Source: Haloechinothrix_A salitolerans (GTDB lineage Bacteria; Actinomycetota; Actinomycetes; Mycobacteriales; Pseudonocardiaceae). Taken from it: a stretch of DNA of 64,000 nucleotides. A program made the translations under genes and the position numbers. Below, in pieces: positions 6,864 through 15,855 of this stretch. Location of the stretch: the NCBI RefSeq assembly GCF_039544105.1, contig NZ_BAABLA010000026.1, one strand, 5' to 3'. Numbering within the stretch: position 1 is the first letter of the stretch; each line of letters opens with the position of its first letter. The notes beneath the pieces are model-generated. The model was not told the origin of the DNA, made no database searches, and saw nothing but the letters and a program-made list of their open reading frames with translations.

Positions 6864-8069
6864 TCAACTTCGCAGAAACTCCGCGATTCCGGCGAGCAAT
6901 CGGTCGACGTCGTCATCATTCGTATACGACGCCATACCAATGCGAAGGCCACCGGAATCGCCCAGACCGAGCCACCGAGACGCCTCGATCGCATAAAACG
7001 CGCCCGACGGCGCGTGGATACCGCGCTCGGCGAGAAACCGATAGGCGTCGACGGGGTCGTGGTTGGCGAACGTGATCAGCAGGGTAGGGGTGCGGTCGCT
7101 CGCGCGGGAGTGGATTATGAGCTCGTCGAACGCGGACAGTTTTTTCTCGACATGCCCACACAAGACTTCTTCGTGCTCGGCGATCGCGGCGTACGCGGTC
7201 GCCAACCGATCGCGACGACGCCCCGATGCGTCCGGAGCGAGTCCAGCGAGGAAGTCCACCGCGGCTCGGGTGCCCGCGAGCAGCTCGTACGGCAACGTGC
7301 CGAGTTCGAACCGCTCGGGGATCGCGTCGGTGGACGGCAGCAGCTTGTCGGGCCACAGAGTCTCCAACACCTCGGGTCGCGCCGCGACGACGCCATGGTG
7401 CGGACCGAGGAACTTGTACGGTGAGCACGCGAAGAAGTCCGCACCGAGCCGTTCGATGTCGACCAGCGTGTGTGCGGTGTAGTGCACGCCGTCGACATAG
7501 AGCAACGCGTCCGCCCGGTGCACGTCGGTCGCGATCTCCGTGATAGTGGGCCGCGTGCCGATGAGGTTAGACGCCGCGGTGATCGCGACCAGTCGAGTGC
7601 GGTCGGACAGCGCGGCGCGCACGTGTTCCGGAGTGAGCTCGCCGGTGTCCGGGTCGAACTCTACCCATCGCACTGTGGCGCCCACCTGCTCGGCGGCCTG
7701 TACCCACGGACGGATGTTGGCGTCGTGATCCAACCGTGTGACGACGATTTCGTCGCCGGGCGACCAAGTTTTGGCCAGTGCGCGGGAGACGTCGTATGCC
7801 AACTGGGTGGCGCTGCGCCCGAACACGACCCCGGACGGTGACGCGTCCAGCAGATCCGCCATCGCCTGTCGGGCTTCGGTGACGATGGCGTCCGCGTTCC
7901 GCTCGCCGAGTACGAGGCTTCCCCGGTTCGACAGCGGCCGTGACAACGCATCGCTGATCGCGTCGATGACGGGCCGCGGCGTCTGCGTGCCGCCCGGTCC
8001 GTCGAAGTGGGCGACGCCCGCCGCGAGAGCGGGGAACTGGGCGCGGATCGCGGAGACGTCGTAGGTCAC
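6864..8069 (-). CDS. Cysteine-desulfurase-like class V PLP enzyme
   Basis: 401 residues of class-V aminotransferase fold. The PLP lysine is K219 in SPYKFLGPHHG, and D193 with H196 in YVDGVHY contact the cofactor. The C-terminal region, where SufS/CsdA carry the catalytic cysteine loop, reads APSGAFYAIEASRW and has no cysteine. This matches the cysteine-desulfurase-like subfamily (TIGR01976) rather than a true desulfurase, so its reaction is unknown. It lies downstream of metE on the same strand, but a strong hairpin at 8170-8197 separates them. Confidence 0.8.
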   Translation of the reverse strand: MTYDVSAIRAQFPALAAGVAHFDGPGGTQTPRPVIDAISDALSRPLSNRGSLVLGERNADAIVTEARQAMADLLDASPSGVVFGRSATQLAYDVSRALAKTWSPGDEIVVTRLDHDANIRPWVQAAEQVGATVRWVEFDPDTGELTPEHVRAALSDRTRLVAITAASNLIGTRPTITEIATDVHRADALLYVDGVHYTAHTLVDIERLGADFFACSPYKFLGPHHGVVAARPEVLETLWPDKLLPSTDAIPERFELGTLPYELLAGTRAAVDFLAGLAPDASGRRRDRLATAYAAIAEHEEVLCGHVEKKLSAFDELIIHSRASDRTPTLLITFANHDPVDAYRFLAERGIHAPSGAFYAIEASRWLGLGDSGGLRIGMASYTNDDDVDRLLAGIAEFLRS

Positions 8070-8169
8070 GGGAACTCCTATCGGGGTCGCCGACTGTGGT
8101 GCCGTTCGGGTAGTGACGGTATCGACATCCGGCGGCCCTGGACACCGCCGCGGCCCCGGAACGCCCGTC

Positions 8170-8197
8170 GGCGGCCCCGGACGTCTCCGGGGCCGCC
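8170..8197 (-). terminator. Hairpin terminator after metE
   Basis: Twelve-base arms GGCGGCCCCGGA and TCCGGGGCCGCC pair perfectly around a four-base loop, starting about 9 bp after the metE stop. There is no U-tract, which is common for actinomycete terminators. Confidence 0.6.
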
Positions 8198-8206
8198 CGC
8201 GTCGGG

Positions 8207-10492
8207 CTACAGCGATTCACGCACCGTCGCCGTCGCGCGCACCATGTTCGCCAACGCCGCGTCCACCTCGGCATAGGCTCGCGTCTTAAGCCCGCAGTCA
8301 GGGTTCACCCACAGCCGCTCCGCCGGCACCGCGCGCAACGCGGCCCGCAGGAGGTCGGCGATCTCCGCCTGGTCCGGCACGCGCGGCGAGTGGATGTCGT
8401 ACACGCCCGGCCCGACGCCCCGGTCGAAGCCGACGGCGTTGAGATCATCCAGCACCTCCATGCGGGAGCGCGCCGCCTCGATGCTGGTGACATCGGCGTC
8501 CAGTGCCACGATCGCGTCAATGACGTCGCCGAACTCGGAGTAGCACAGATGGGTGTGGATCTGCGTCGAATCCGCCACTCCGGACGTCGCCAGCCGGAAC
8601 GCCTCCACCGCCCAATCGAGGTACGCCTTGCGTCGTTGCGACCGCAACGGCAGCAGCTCTCGCAGCGCCGGTTCGTCGACCTGCACCACCCGAATGCCTT
8701 CCGCTTCCAGGTCGCGCGTCTCGTCGCGGATCGCTAGTGCCACCTGTCGTGCCGTGTCCGCCATCGGCTGGTCGTCGCGAACGAACGACCACGCCAGGAT
8801 CGTCACCGGCCCGGTGAGCATGCCCTTGACCGGCTTGTCGGTGAGCTGCTGCGCGAACCGCGCCCACTCCACGGTGATCGGTTCTGGCCGTGCGACGTCG
8901 CCGTAGAGGATCGGCGGCCGCACGCACCGCGAGCCGTACGACTGCACCCACCCATGGTCGGTCGCGGCGAATCCGGTGAGCTGCTCGGCGAAGTACTGCA
9001 CCATGTCGTTGCGCTCCGGCTCGCCGTGCACCAGCACATCGAGCCCGATCCGTTCCTGTAACCGGATGACTCGCTCGATCTCGCTCCGCATCCGGTCGGT
9101 GTACGTCGTTGGATCGAGTTCACCCGTGCGAAGTGCGGCACGTGCCTTGCGGACGTCGGTGGTTTGCGGGAACGAGCCGATGGTGGTCGTCGGCAACGGG
9201 GGCAGGCGCAGCGACTGCTGCTGCGCCCGCTGCCGCGCCGCGTAGTCTCCGCGACGGGTGTGCTCTGGGCGTAGGGATGCCAGCCGCGCGTGCACCCGGT
9301 CATCGCGCACGCCCTCGGCGGTGGCGCGGTCCGCGACTGCCTCCCGCGCCTCTGCCAGCTCGGTCGCCACGACGTCACGGCCTTCTCGCAGCGCACGGCC
9401 GAGCACCACGACTTCGTGGACTTTCTGCGCGGCGAACGCAAGCCACGACTTGACGCGCGGGTCCAGCCGCGTTTCCACCTCGACGTCGTAGGGCACGTGT
9501 AGTAGCGAACACGACGTGCTCACCGCCACCTCGTCGGCGAGGCCGAGCAGTGTGGCCGCCGTCGTCAACGCCTGGTCGAGGTCGGTACGCCAAATATTGC
9601 GGCCGTCGACCAGCCCGGCGACCAGCGTCTTGTCCCGCAGGCTTCGGCACATCGACAGGGTATCCACTGTGGACGGCGCGGCGACCAGATCGACGCCGAG
9701 CGCCTCCACCGGCGAGGACGCCACTACCGGCAGCGCGTCGCCGAGATTGCCGAAGTAGCCCGCCACCAGCAGGTTCGGCCGGTCGGTCAGCTCACCCAGC
9801 GCGTGGTACGCCTCGCGGAGCGCGTCCAGTTCGTCCTGTGAGCGGTCCGCGGCGAAGGCGGGTTCATCGAGCTGCACCCATTCCGCCCCCGCGCGGCGCA
9901 GCTGCCGCAGCAACTCGGCGTAGACCTCGAGCAGGTCGCCGAGCTTGTCAAGCGGTAGGAACGACGCCGGCGCATCGTCGTCCGGTTTGGACAGCAGTAG
10001 GAACGTCAACGGGCCGACGAGCACCGGTCGGGTCGTCACGCCAAGCTCGGCCGCCTCGCGATACTGCTCGACCGGTGTGCGGTCAGCCAGCGAGAACTGG
10101 GTGCTCGGACCGATCTCAGGAACCAAGTAGTGGTAGTTCGTGTCGAACCACTTCGTCATCTCCAGCGGAGACGTCGACGCCACGCCCCGCGCCATCGCGA
10201 AGTAGGTGTCCAGCGGGTTCAGGCCGAGATCGGTGAATCGCCTCGGCACGGCGTCGACCATGACCGCCGTGTCCAGCACGTGGTCGTAGAACGAGAACGT
10301 GTTGCCTGGCACCGAATCCAGGCCTGCGGCGGCAAGCGAACGCCAGGTGTCGGCGCGTAGCTCCCGCGCCACCGCGCGCAGCTCCGCCTCGCTGCCGCGC
10401 GACGCCCAGTACCGCTCCAGGGCGCGCTTGAGTTCCCGGTTCGGGCCTATCCGGGGGTAGCCAAGGACTGTCGATCCAATCGTGCTGGTCAA
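8207..10492 (-). CDS. metE: Cobalamin-independent methionine synthase MetE
   Basis: 761 residues, the normal length. It transfers the methyl group of 5-methyltetrahydropteroyl-triglutamate to homocysteine. The N-terminal half starts GSTVLGYPRIGPNRELKRAL; the catalytic half carries zinc ligands H648, C650, E672 and C733 (HTHLCYSEFGD, SIEAARS, NPDCGLKTR). The start is TTG at 10492, preceded by AGGAGAG with normal spacing; upstream extension reads into the leader. A cobalamin riboswitch occupies the leader, so expression should fall when B12 is available. That implies a B12-dependent MetH elsewhere in the genome. Confidence 0.96.
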   Translation of the reverse strand: MTSTIGSTVLGYPRIGPNRELKRALERYWASRGSEAELRAVARELRADTWRSLAAAGLDSVPGNTFSFYDHVLDTAVMVDAVPRRFTDLGLNPLDTYFAMARGVASTSPLEMTKWFDTNYHYLVPEIGPSTQFSLADRTPVEQYREAAELGVTTRPVLVGPLTFLLLSKPDDDAPASFLPLDKLGDLLEVYAELLRQLRRAGAEWVQLDEPAFAADRSQDELDALREAYHALGELTDRPNLLVAGYFGNLGDALPVVASSPVEALGVDLVAAPSTVDTLSMCRSLRDKTLVAGLVDGRNIWRTDLDQALTTAATLLGLADEVAVSTSCSLLHVPYDVEVETRLDPRVKSWLAFAAQKVHEVVVLGRALREGRDVVATELAEAREAVADRATAEGVRDDRVHARLASLRPEHTRRGDYAARQRAQQQSLRLPPLPTTTIGSFPQTTDVRKARAALRTGELDPTTYTDRMRSEIERVIRLQERIGLDVLVHGEPERNDMVQYFAEQLTGFAATDHGWVQSYGSRCVRPPILYGDVARPEPITVEWARFAQQLTDKPVKGMLTGPVTILAWSFVRDDQPMADTARQVALAIRDETRDLEAEGIRVVQVDEPALRELLPLRSQRRKAYLDWAVEAFRLATSGVADSTQIHTHLCYSEFGDVIDAIVALDADVTSIEAARSRMEVLDDLNAVGFDRGVGPGVYDIHSPRVPDQAEIADLLRAALRAVPAERLWVNPDCGLKTRAYAEVDAALANMVRATATVRESL

Positions 10493-10623
10493 CGCTCTCT
10501 CCTCGCGAGCTCGACGGCAATGGCACCGAGGCCAGGGGAGGGGCACGTGCGACCAGCACGGTACGGGCGGCGCGCGCCGCGGAGGCTGATCGTCCGCAAG
10601 GTCCTCCCGCGAGACCTCGGACC

Positions 10624-10644
10624 ACGCGCACCGGCGGTGCGCGT
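10624..10644 (-). promoter_or_regulatory. Hairpin between the riboswitch and metE
   Basis: Nine-base arms ACGCGCACC and GGTGCGCGT pair perfectly around a three-base loop directly 3' of the aptamer in RNA sense. It may be part of the expression platform. About 130 nt separate it from the metE start, and no U-tract follows. Whether it acts as an attenuator or as part of a translational switch cannot be decided by eye. Confidence 0.4.
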
Positions 10645-10860
10645 ACCGGTGGCAGGTCTTCGGACTCGCGGGCGTGTCCTGGCTCGGGGCCAGGCGTGTC
10701 TACTAGCCGTCGCTTCCCAGACCGTGTCGGTCCAGTGCGGTCCCGGTCGGGACCGGGCACGGCGTTCGTTCCCGCACACCGCTGCGGGGCAGTCCCGGAT
10801 TCGCACCGGGTTCCCTCTTACCTCGTTCACCACGTTCACGCGACGTGGGTGAACGAACCA
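10645..10860 (-). promoter_or_regulatory. Cobalamin (B12) riboswitch controlling metE
   Basis: On the minus strand the conserved cobalamin-aptamer blocks appear in order: GGGAACCCGGTGCGAATCC, then GGGACTGCCCCGCAGCGGT, then GGGAAGCGACGGC, and finally CGAGTCCGAAGACCTGCCA. These are the J3/4, B12-box and terminal blocks of the family. The aptamer ends about 150 nt before the TTG start of metE. B12 binding is expected to reduce MetE synthesis. The promoter should lie upstream in 10861-11108, where I see nothing else. Confidence 0.95.
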
Positions 10861-11108
10861 CCAGCACCACCCACCGTAGTGATCATGCGCGGCACGGCAA
10901 GTGTGTTCGGGATGTGGACGCCCATCGGAGGAATGCGCGCCGTCGCCGTCGCGTGCCTGACGTCGTCCTTTCCAGCGGAAGACGTCGTCGCGAGAGCCAC
11001 GTCACACCGCGGTTTCGCCAGGTATACGGTCGCGAGAAACCGACAGATAGTCGCGAATCCGGCGCGAATCGCGCGATATCCTTGGCGAAGCCACCCTGGC
11101 CGCCCGGG

Positions 11109-11669
11109 TCACTGGAAGAGCGGTGTCAGTTCCTCAACGACGACGTCCAGCGGCTCGGTGCTGCGTTCCGCGCGGCAGAGCACGACCGCGCCCTCGATCG
11201 CCGCGACCGCGACCTTCGCCAGCCGCTTCGAGCGCTCGGAGGGGAGTCCGGCAGCGATCAACAGCTCGCGCAGTTTCTCCTGCCACGCCCAGAAGATCTC
11301 GCGGACGGCGTCGGCGGCTTCGGGTAGGTCGCCCCGGTTGTCGACGGCGAGCGCGACGACGGGGCACCCGGCCTGGAAGCTGCTTTCGGTCAGCGTGCGT
11401 CGCCAGTAGTCGACGAAGCCGTCGAGCACAACGTGCGGCTCACCGGCGGTGGGCCGGATGTGCCTGCCGATCTCGTTGCCCGCCTGCCGCACCGCGCTGA
11501 GCACCATTTCGTTCCGGCCGTGGGGGAAGTGGTGGTACACCGACCCGCGCGGCGCGCCGCTGTGCGCGAGGACGGCGTCGATGCTGACGCCGGACGCGCC
11601 ACGTTCTCGCAGCAGCGTCACGGCGCTGTCGACCATACGTTGCCGCGTCCGTCCCGGTAGGCGCTTCAT
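11109..11669 (-). CDS. TetR-family transcriptional regulator
   Basis: 186 residues from ATG at 11669, which has GAGGGG upstream; a longer frame to 11753 lacks support. The N-terminal helix-turn-helix (about 8-55) reads ...GVSIDAVLAHSGAPRGSVYHHFPHGR, the classic TetR recognition helix. The C-terminal part resembles the LmrA/YxaF subgroup (C-P-VALAVD, AIEGAVVLCRAERST). Members of that group often repress efflux or oxidoreductase genes, but no such gene is adjacent. The target is unknown. Confidence 0.85.
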   Translation of the reverse strand: MKRLPGRTRQRMVDSAVTLLRERGASGVSIDAVLAHSGAPRGSVYHHFPHGRNEMVLSAVRQAGNEIGRHIRPTAGEPHVVLDGFVDYWRRTLTESSFQAGCPVVALAVDNRGDLPEAADAVREIFWAWQEKLRELLIAAGLPSERSKRLAKVAVAAIEGAVVLCRAERSTEPLDVVVEELTPLFQ

Positions 11670-11855
11670 CGTCCATCCCCTCGTGTGTTGCGGCATCCCC
11701 GCGACATTCAGTGACCAAATATCTACTATGACATAACCCCTAGAGCGCCGCAAGGCGGGGCCGGCTTGGGCGACCTACGTCGCGGCAAGAGCACGGACGC
11801 GGAGGGGCCTGCCGGATCGAGCGGTCGCGCCGCCCGACGACGTGGCGCGGGCGAC

Positions 11856-11948
11856 GTCTACTGCGCGTCTCGGGTGTCGAACTATGCCACCACGGCCGAG
11901 GACGTCGACCGCTCCGCCGACGCCATTCTGCGCACGGCCGCTCGGTGA
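11856..11948 (+). pseudogene. C-terminal remnant of a PLP-dependent decarboxylase
   Basis: The frame reads RVSNYATTAEDVDRS followed by ADAILRTAAR and a stop at 11948. This resembles the end of group II PLP decarboxylases (pattern R-S-S-N/W-TT-DV-RS---I). The preceding 30 codons show no decarboxylase similarity and no other part of the gene is present. It ends two bases before the stop of the convergent iron-transporter gene. It looks like what is left after a deletion; the assignment is from one short peptide. Confidence 0.3.
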
Positions 11949-11949
11949 T

Positions 11950-13047
11950 CTACCGCGGCCGCGCGGGTTCCCGGTGGTGGCCGTTGGTAGCGGCCGCGTC
12001 GTGGTTCGGCAGCACGGCGGGCGGGTGGCCGTAGGACAGCTCCGCGTGCAGCCGGGTGCCGATGGGGTAGTGGGTGGTGTGCGGTTGCAGTGACCGCAAC
12101 TGCCGCCCGGAGTCCAGCCGCACCGTGTGCAGGATGAACCCACCCTGAAACTCCGTGTCGATGACGCGGGCGGCACCGTCAGTGCCATCGTCGGCGGGCC
12201 GCAGCACCACCTCGTGCGGGCGCACCATGACCTCCAGGGCATCCACCCGACCGACGACGTCCTCCGGCGCCTGCACCGACCCGGCTTCGGTCACGAGCGT
12301 GTCGCCTGCCAACGTCGCGGGCAGGAAGTCCGCGTCGCCCATGAACGTCGCCACGAACCGGTTGGTCGGCGTGTGGAACACCGGCTCGGGTGCGCCGAGC
12401 TGTTCGATGCGGCCCGCGCGCATCACCGCGACGCGGTCGCCAACGGCGAGCGCTTCGGCCTGGTCGTGGGTGACGAACACGGCGGGCGTGCCGGTCTTGC
12501 GCAGCAGCTCCAAGGTGTCCGCCCGAACCTGCGTGCGCAGGTGCCGGTCTAGGTTGGAGAACGGCTCGTCGAGCAGCAGCAGCTCGGGCCGGGGCGCGAG
12601 CGCGCGGGTGAGCGCGACCCGCTGTTGCTCGCCGCCGGACAGCTCGTGCGGGTAGCGGTCCGCCAAGTGCGACATCGCGATCATGGCAAGGGCCTCGGCC
12701 ACGCGCTCCCGACGTCGAGCGCCGGACAGTCCGGTGAGTCCGAACGCGACGTTCTCCGCCACGGTCAGGTGCGGGAACAGCGCGTGGTCCTGGAACACGA
12801 TGCCGACGTCGCGGCGCTCCGGTGGGCGCCACACGCCGTCCCCGGCCACGACGTCACCGCCGATCCGCACCGTGCCCGCGTCGGGCTCCTCCAGCCCGGC
12901 GATGAGTCGCAGCAATGTGGACTTCCCGCAGCCGGACGGCCCGACCAGCGCCAGTATCTCGCCCTCGCCGAGGTTGAGGTCCAACGTGCTCACGGCGGGT
13001 ACCGTGCCGTAGTCCTTGCGGACCCCGTCGAGTTCCAGCGCGTTCAC
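11950..13047 (-). CDS. Ferric iron ABC transporter ATP-binding protein
   Basis: 365 residues. Walker A GPSGCGKST, signature LSGGEQQRVALTRAL, Walker B LLLLDEPFSNLD and H-loop VFVTHDQAEA are in order, with a C-terminal TOBE-like region (about 240-350). This is the FbpC/PotA-type ATPase that energises Fe3+ import at the inner face of the membrane. GTG at 13047 overlaps the permease stop by four bases (GTGA), showing translational coupling. It is the last gene of the fbp-type operon. Confidence 0.9.
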   Translation of the reverse strand: MNALELDGVRKDYGTVPAVSTLDLNLGEGEILALVGPSGCGKSTLLRLIAGLEEPDAGTVRIGGDVVAGDGVWRPPERRDVGIVFQDHALFPHLTVAENVAFGLTGLSGARRRERVAEALAMIAMSHLADRYPHELSGGEQQRVALTRALAPRPELLLLDEPFSNLDRHLRTQVRADTLELLRKTGTPAVFVTHDQAEALAVGDRVAVMRAGRIEQLGAPEPVFHTPTNRFVATFMGDADFLPATLAGDTLVTEAGSVQAPEDVVGRVDALEVMVRPHEVVLRPADDGTDGAARVIDTEFQGGFILHTVRLDSGRQLRSLQPHTTHYPIGTRLHAELSYGHPPAVLPNHDAAATNGHHREPARPR

Positions 13048-14732
13048 CGTGCTCCCTCCAGACGGTCCTTGCCGATCAGCAGTACGACGGGGACCAGCGC
13101 CACCGCCACGATCGTCAGCGCGGGCAGCGCCGCGCTCTCCCAGCGGCTTTCCGAGGCCAGCTGGTACGTCCACACCGAGAGCGTGTCGAACCCGAAGGGC
13201 CGCAGCAGCAACACGATCGGTAGCTCCTTGAGCGCGTCGATGGTCACCAGCACCAACGCCGTGACAACGCCGGTGCGCACCAGCGGCAGGTGCACCCTGC
13301 GCAGTACCCGCGCCGGAGCCGCGCCGAGCGACAGCGCCGAGGCCGTCATCGAGGGGCTGACCTTGGTGAAGCTGGCGTCGATGCTGTGGTAGCTCAACGC
13401 GAGGAACCGCACGATGTAGGCGTAAATGATGCCGATGACCGAGCCGGTCACCAGCAGGCCGGTACCGCCGGGAACGCCGAGCGCTTCCAGCCCGGTGTCG
13501 AGGTGCGCGAACGCGATCAGCACGCCGATCGCGACGACGACGCCGGGGATGGCGTAGCCGACGGTCGTGACCTGTGCGGCGATCCTGGTGAGTCTGCCGC
13601 TGGTCATGCGGGTGCTGTGCGCGATGAGCAGGCCGATCACCGCACAGCTCACGGCGGCGATCGTGCCGATGACGAGGCTGTTGGTGGCATAGCCCGCGTA
13701 GCGGGGGTCGAGCAGAGTGGTCGCGCCAGCCATGAGGTCGGCGCCGGACCACCACAGCAGCTGGACGGCGGGCAACCCGAACGCGGCGGCGAGCACGACG
13801 GCACAGGTGGCGGTCGCCAGCCAGCGGCGCGCGCCGGTGAGCCGCACGGTGGCGAGCCCGCGACCCCGGCCGCCCTTTTGGTGGTAGCGTGCCCTGCCGC
13901 GCAGCAGCCGTTCGGCCGCGATCACGGCGACGGCGAAGAGCAGCACCAGCCCCGCCAGCTCGGTGGCGGCGGCGCGGTCGAACTGGCCCTTCCACACCTG
14001 GTAAACGCCGACGGACACGGTCTGCACGTTGAAGTACGACACCGTGGCGAAATCCGTGAGCGTCTCCATCAGCACCAGCGCCAGCCCCGCGGCGAGCGAC
14101 GGCCGGGCCAGTGGCAGGACGACCCGGATGGCGGCTCGGCTCCGGCTCGCGCCGAGCATGCGGGCTGCCTCGAACGTCGCGGGCGCCTGCTCCAGCAACG
14201 CCGAGCGCACCAGCAGGTAGACGTACGGATACAGGCTCAGCGAGAGCACCAGCGCGGCGGCGGGCAACGAGCGGACGTCCGGGAACCAGACGTCTGGTCC
14301 GAACGCCGAGCGCAGTCCGGACTGCACCGGACCGGGCGCGTCGAAGATCGCGAGGAAGACGAACCCCAGCACGTAGGCGGGCATCGCGAGCGGCAGCACC
14401 AACAGCCAGCGGAACACCCGGCTGCCGGGGAATCGGTGCACGGTCACCAGCCACGCCAGCCCCGCGCCAAGCACCACCGTGCCGATGGTGACACCCAGCA
14501 TCAGCAGGAGCGTGTCGCCGATCATGCCGGGCAGTACTGTGGCCCACAGCCGCGCCCAGACGTGCGGCGTCGGGGTGAGCGTCCCGGCCGTGACCTCGGC
14601 GACCGGGATGACGACGAGCACCGCTACCGCCACGACCAGCAGCGTCCAGCCGAACCGCCTGCCGGTACGCCGCCGCGCGCGGGCCGGGGGTTCCGGCGTC
14701 GCGCGCGGCGGGGCGGGGGAGGTCGTCGTCAC
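13044..14732 (-). CDS. Ferric iron ABC transporter permease (two-domain)
   Basis: 562 residues with about twelve hydrophobic segments. It has two binding-protein-dependent permease domains in one chain, as in FbpB. Each half carries an EAA-type loop: EAARMLGASRSRA in the first half, and ALSLGAAPARVLRRVHLP in the second. GTG at 14732 overlaps the binding-protein stop by four bases. It forms the membrane channel for Fe3+ delivered by the upstream lipoprotein. Confidence 0.9.
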   Translation of the reverse strand: MTTTSPAPPRATPEPPARARRRTGRRFGWTLLVVAVAVLVVIPVAEVTAGTLTPTPHVWARLWATVLPGMIGDTLLLMLGVTIGTVVLGAGLAWLVTVHRFPGSRVFRWLLVLPLAMPAYVLGFVFLAIFDAPGPVQSGLRSAFGPDVWFPDVRSLPAAALVLSLSLYPYVYLLVRSALLEQAPATFEAARMLGASRSRAAIRVVLPLARPSLAAGLALVLMETLTDFATVSYFNVQTVSVGVYQVWKGQFDRAAATELAGLVLLFAVAVIAAERLLRGRARYHQKGGRGRGLATVRLTGARRWLATATCAVVLAAAFGLPAVQLLWWSGADLMAGATTLLDPRYAGYATNSLVIGTIAAVSCAVIGLLIAHSTRMTSGRLTRIAAQVTTVGYAIPGVVVAIGVLIAFAHLDTGLEALGVPGGTGLLVTGSVIGIIYAYIVRFLALSYHSIDASFTKVSPSMTASALSLGAAPARVLRRVHLPLVRTGVVTALVLVTIDALKELPIVLLLRPFGFDTLSVWTYQLASESRWESAALPALTIVAVALVPVVLLIGKDRLEGAR

Positions 14733-15739
14733 TCGTAACCGACCTCGTTCATGACTTCGATGGCCGTGCTGTTCAGCTCGCCGTATGCCTGGGCGTTGAT
14801 CGGTTCGAAGTCGAACTCGCCGAAGTCGGCGATGATCGGTTCGGGCTCGACGTCCGGGTTGACCGGGTACTCGTGGTTGCCGTCGACGAACGCGTTCTGT
14901 CCGTCGGTGGCCAGCCACTCGATGAGCTGCCTGGCCTGCTTCTTGTTGTCGGAGTTGGTGATCACGCCAGCGCCGGAGATGTTGACGTGGGTACCGCGGC
15001 CGTCCTGGTTGGCCCAGAACGGCGTCACCGACAGGTCGGGATTGTCCGCGAGCAGGCGGGCGAGGTAGTAGTGATTGGTGATGCCGACGTCGCAAGTTCC
15101 GGCGTCGATGTTCTCCAGGATCTGGACGTCGTTGCTGAAGATCTCGACGTTGTTGTCGACCCAGCCCTGGACGATCTCGGTGGCGCGCTCCTTGCCGTGT
15201 TCGTCGATCATGGCGGCGACGAGCGATTGGGTGTATGGGCTGGTGGACTCCCGCATGCAGAGCCGCCCCTGCCACTTCGGGTCGGCCAGGTCGGCGTAGG
15301 TGTGCTCGTCGGCGAACTCGGATGGTGAGACCTCGTCCGGGTTGTACATCACGGTCCGAGCGCGCATTGCCAGCCCGTACCAGCGCTGGTCGGGGTCGCG
15401 CAGCCCCTCGGGCACGGCGTCGGTGAGCTTCGCGGAGTCGAGTGTGGCGAGCAGACCATCCTCTGCCGCCTTCCAGAGGTTGCCCGCGTCGACGGTCATG
15501 TAGATGTCGCCGGGTGTGTTCTCGCCCTCGGCCGTGATGCGTTCGCGAAGCTCGGCGTCAGAGCCGCTCAGGAACTCGACGGTGATGCCGGTTTCGTCGG
15601 TGAACATCGTGAACGCCTGCTCCAGGTCGTAATGCCGACCGGTGTACACCTGGAGGTCAGCTTCGTCGCCGGACACGATTCCGCAGCCACCGACGGCGAA
15701 CAGGGAAGCCGCCACTACGGCAAGCACGGGCGAGCGCAT
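14729..15739 (-). CDS. Ferric iron-binding lipoprotein (FbpA/FutA-like)
   Basis: 336 residues from ATG at 15739, which has AGGAG five to six bases upstream. The signal peptide ends in a lipobox, FAVGGC with C19, so it should be tethered outside the membrane. The FbpA/FutA fold is clear (YTGRHYDLEQAF, GLAMRARTVMYNP). The paired tyrosines in GITNHYYLARL match iron-coordinating tyrosines of the family. It is the first gene of a three-gene operon preceded by an iron box, so iron repression is expected. Confidence 0.9.
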   Translation of the reverse strand: MRSPVLAVVAASLFAVGGCGIVSGDEADLQVYTGRHYDLEQAFTMFTDETGITVEFLSGSDAELRERITAEGENTPGDIYMTVDAGNLWKAAEDGLLATLDSAKLTDAVPEGLRDPDQRWYGLAMRARTVMYNPDEVSPSEFADEHTYADLADPKWQGRLCMRESTSPYTQSLVAAMIDEHGKERATEIVQGWVDNNVEIFSNDVQILENIDAGTCDVGITNHYYLARLLADNPDLSVTPFWANQDGRGTHVNISGAGVITNSDNKKQARQLIEWLATDGQNAFVDGNHEYPVNPDVEPEPIIADFGEFDFEPINAQAYGELNSTAIEVMNEVGYE

Positions 15740-15820
15740 CGCACTCCTCACTAGACCGGCTTGCTACCGGTCTGAAGAACCGGCGTGCCGGTGCGTTGTC
15801 GTCACTAGATCAGGTCAAGG

Positions 15821-15839
15821 ATAGCTTAGGCAAAGCTAA
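15821..15839 (-). promoter_or_regulatory. Iron box upstream of the Fe3+ transporter
   Basis: ATAGCTTAGGCAAAGCTAA; the minus-strand reading TTAGCTTTGCCTAAGCTAT matches the IdeR/DmdR consensus TTAGGTTAGGCTAACCTAA at 14 of 19 positions. It lies about 80 bp before the lipoprotein start, a normal promoter position. Confidence 0.65.
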
Positions 15840-15855
15840 CACTGTGGGCAACGAG

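Noticed and set aside
11950..14547. An 865-codon open frame on the minus strand covering two genes
   Set aside because: The C-terminal 365 codons are the real ATPase gene from GTG 13047; the upstream part is an Arg/Ala-rich shadow of the permease, which is coded in another frame with clear membrane segments.
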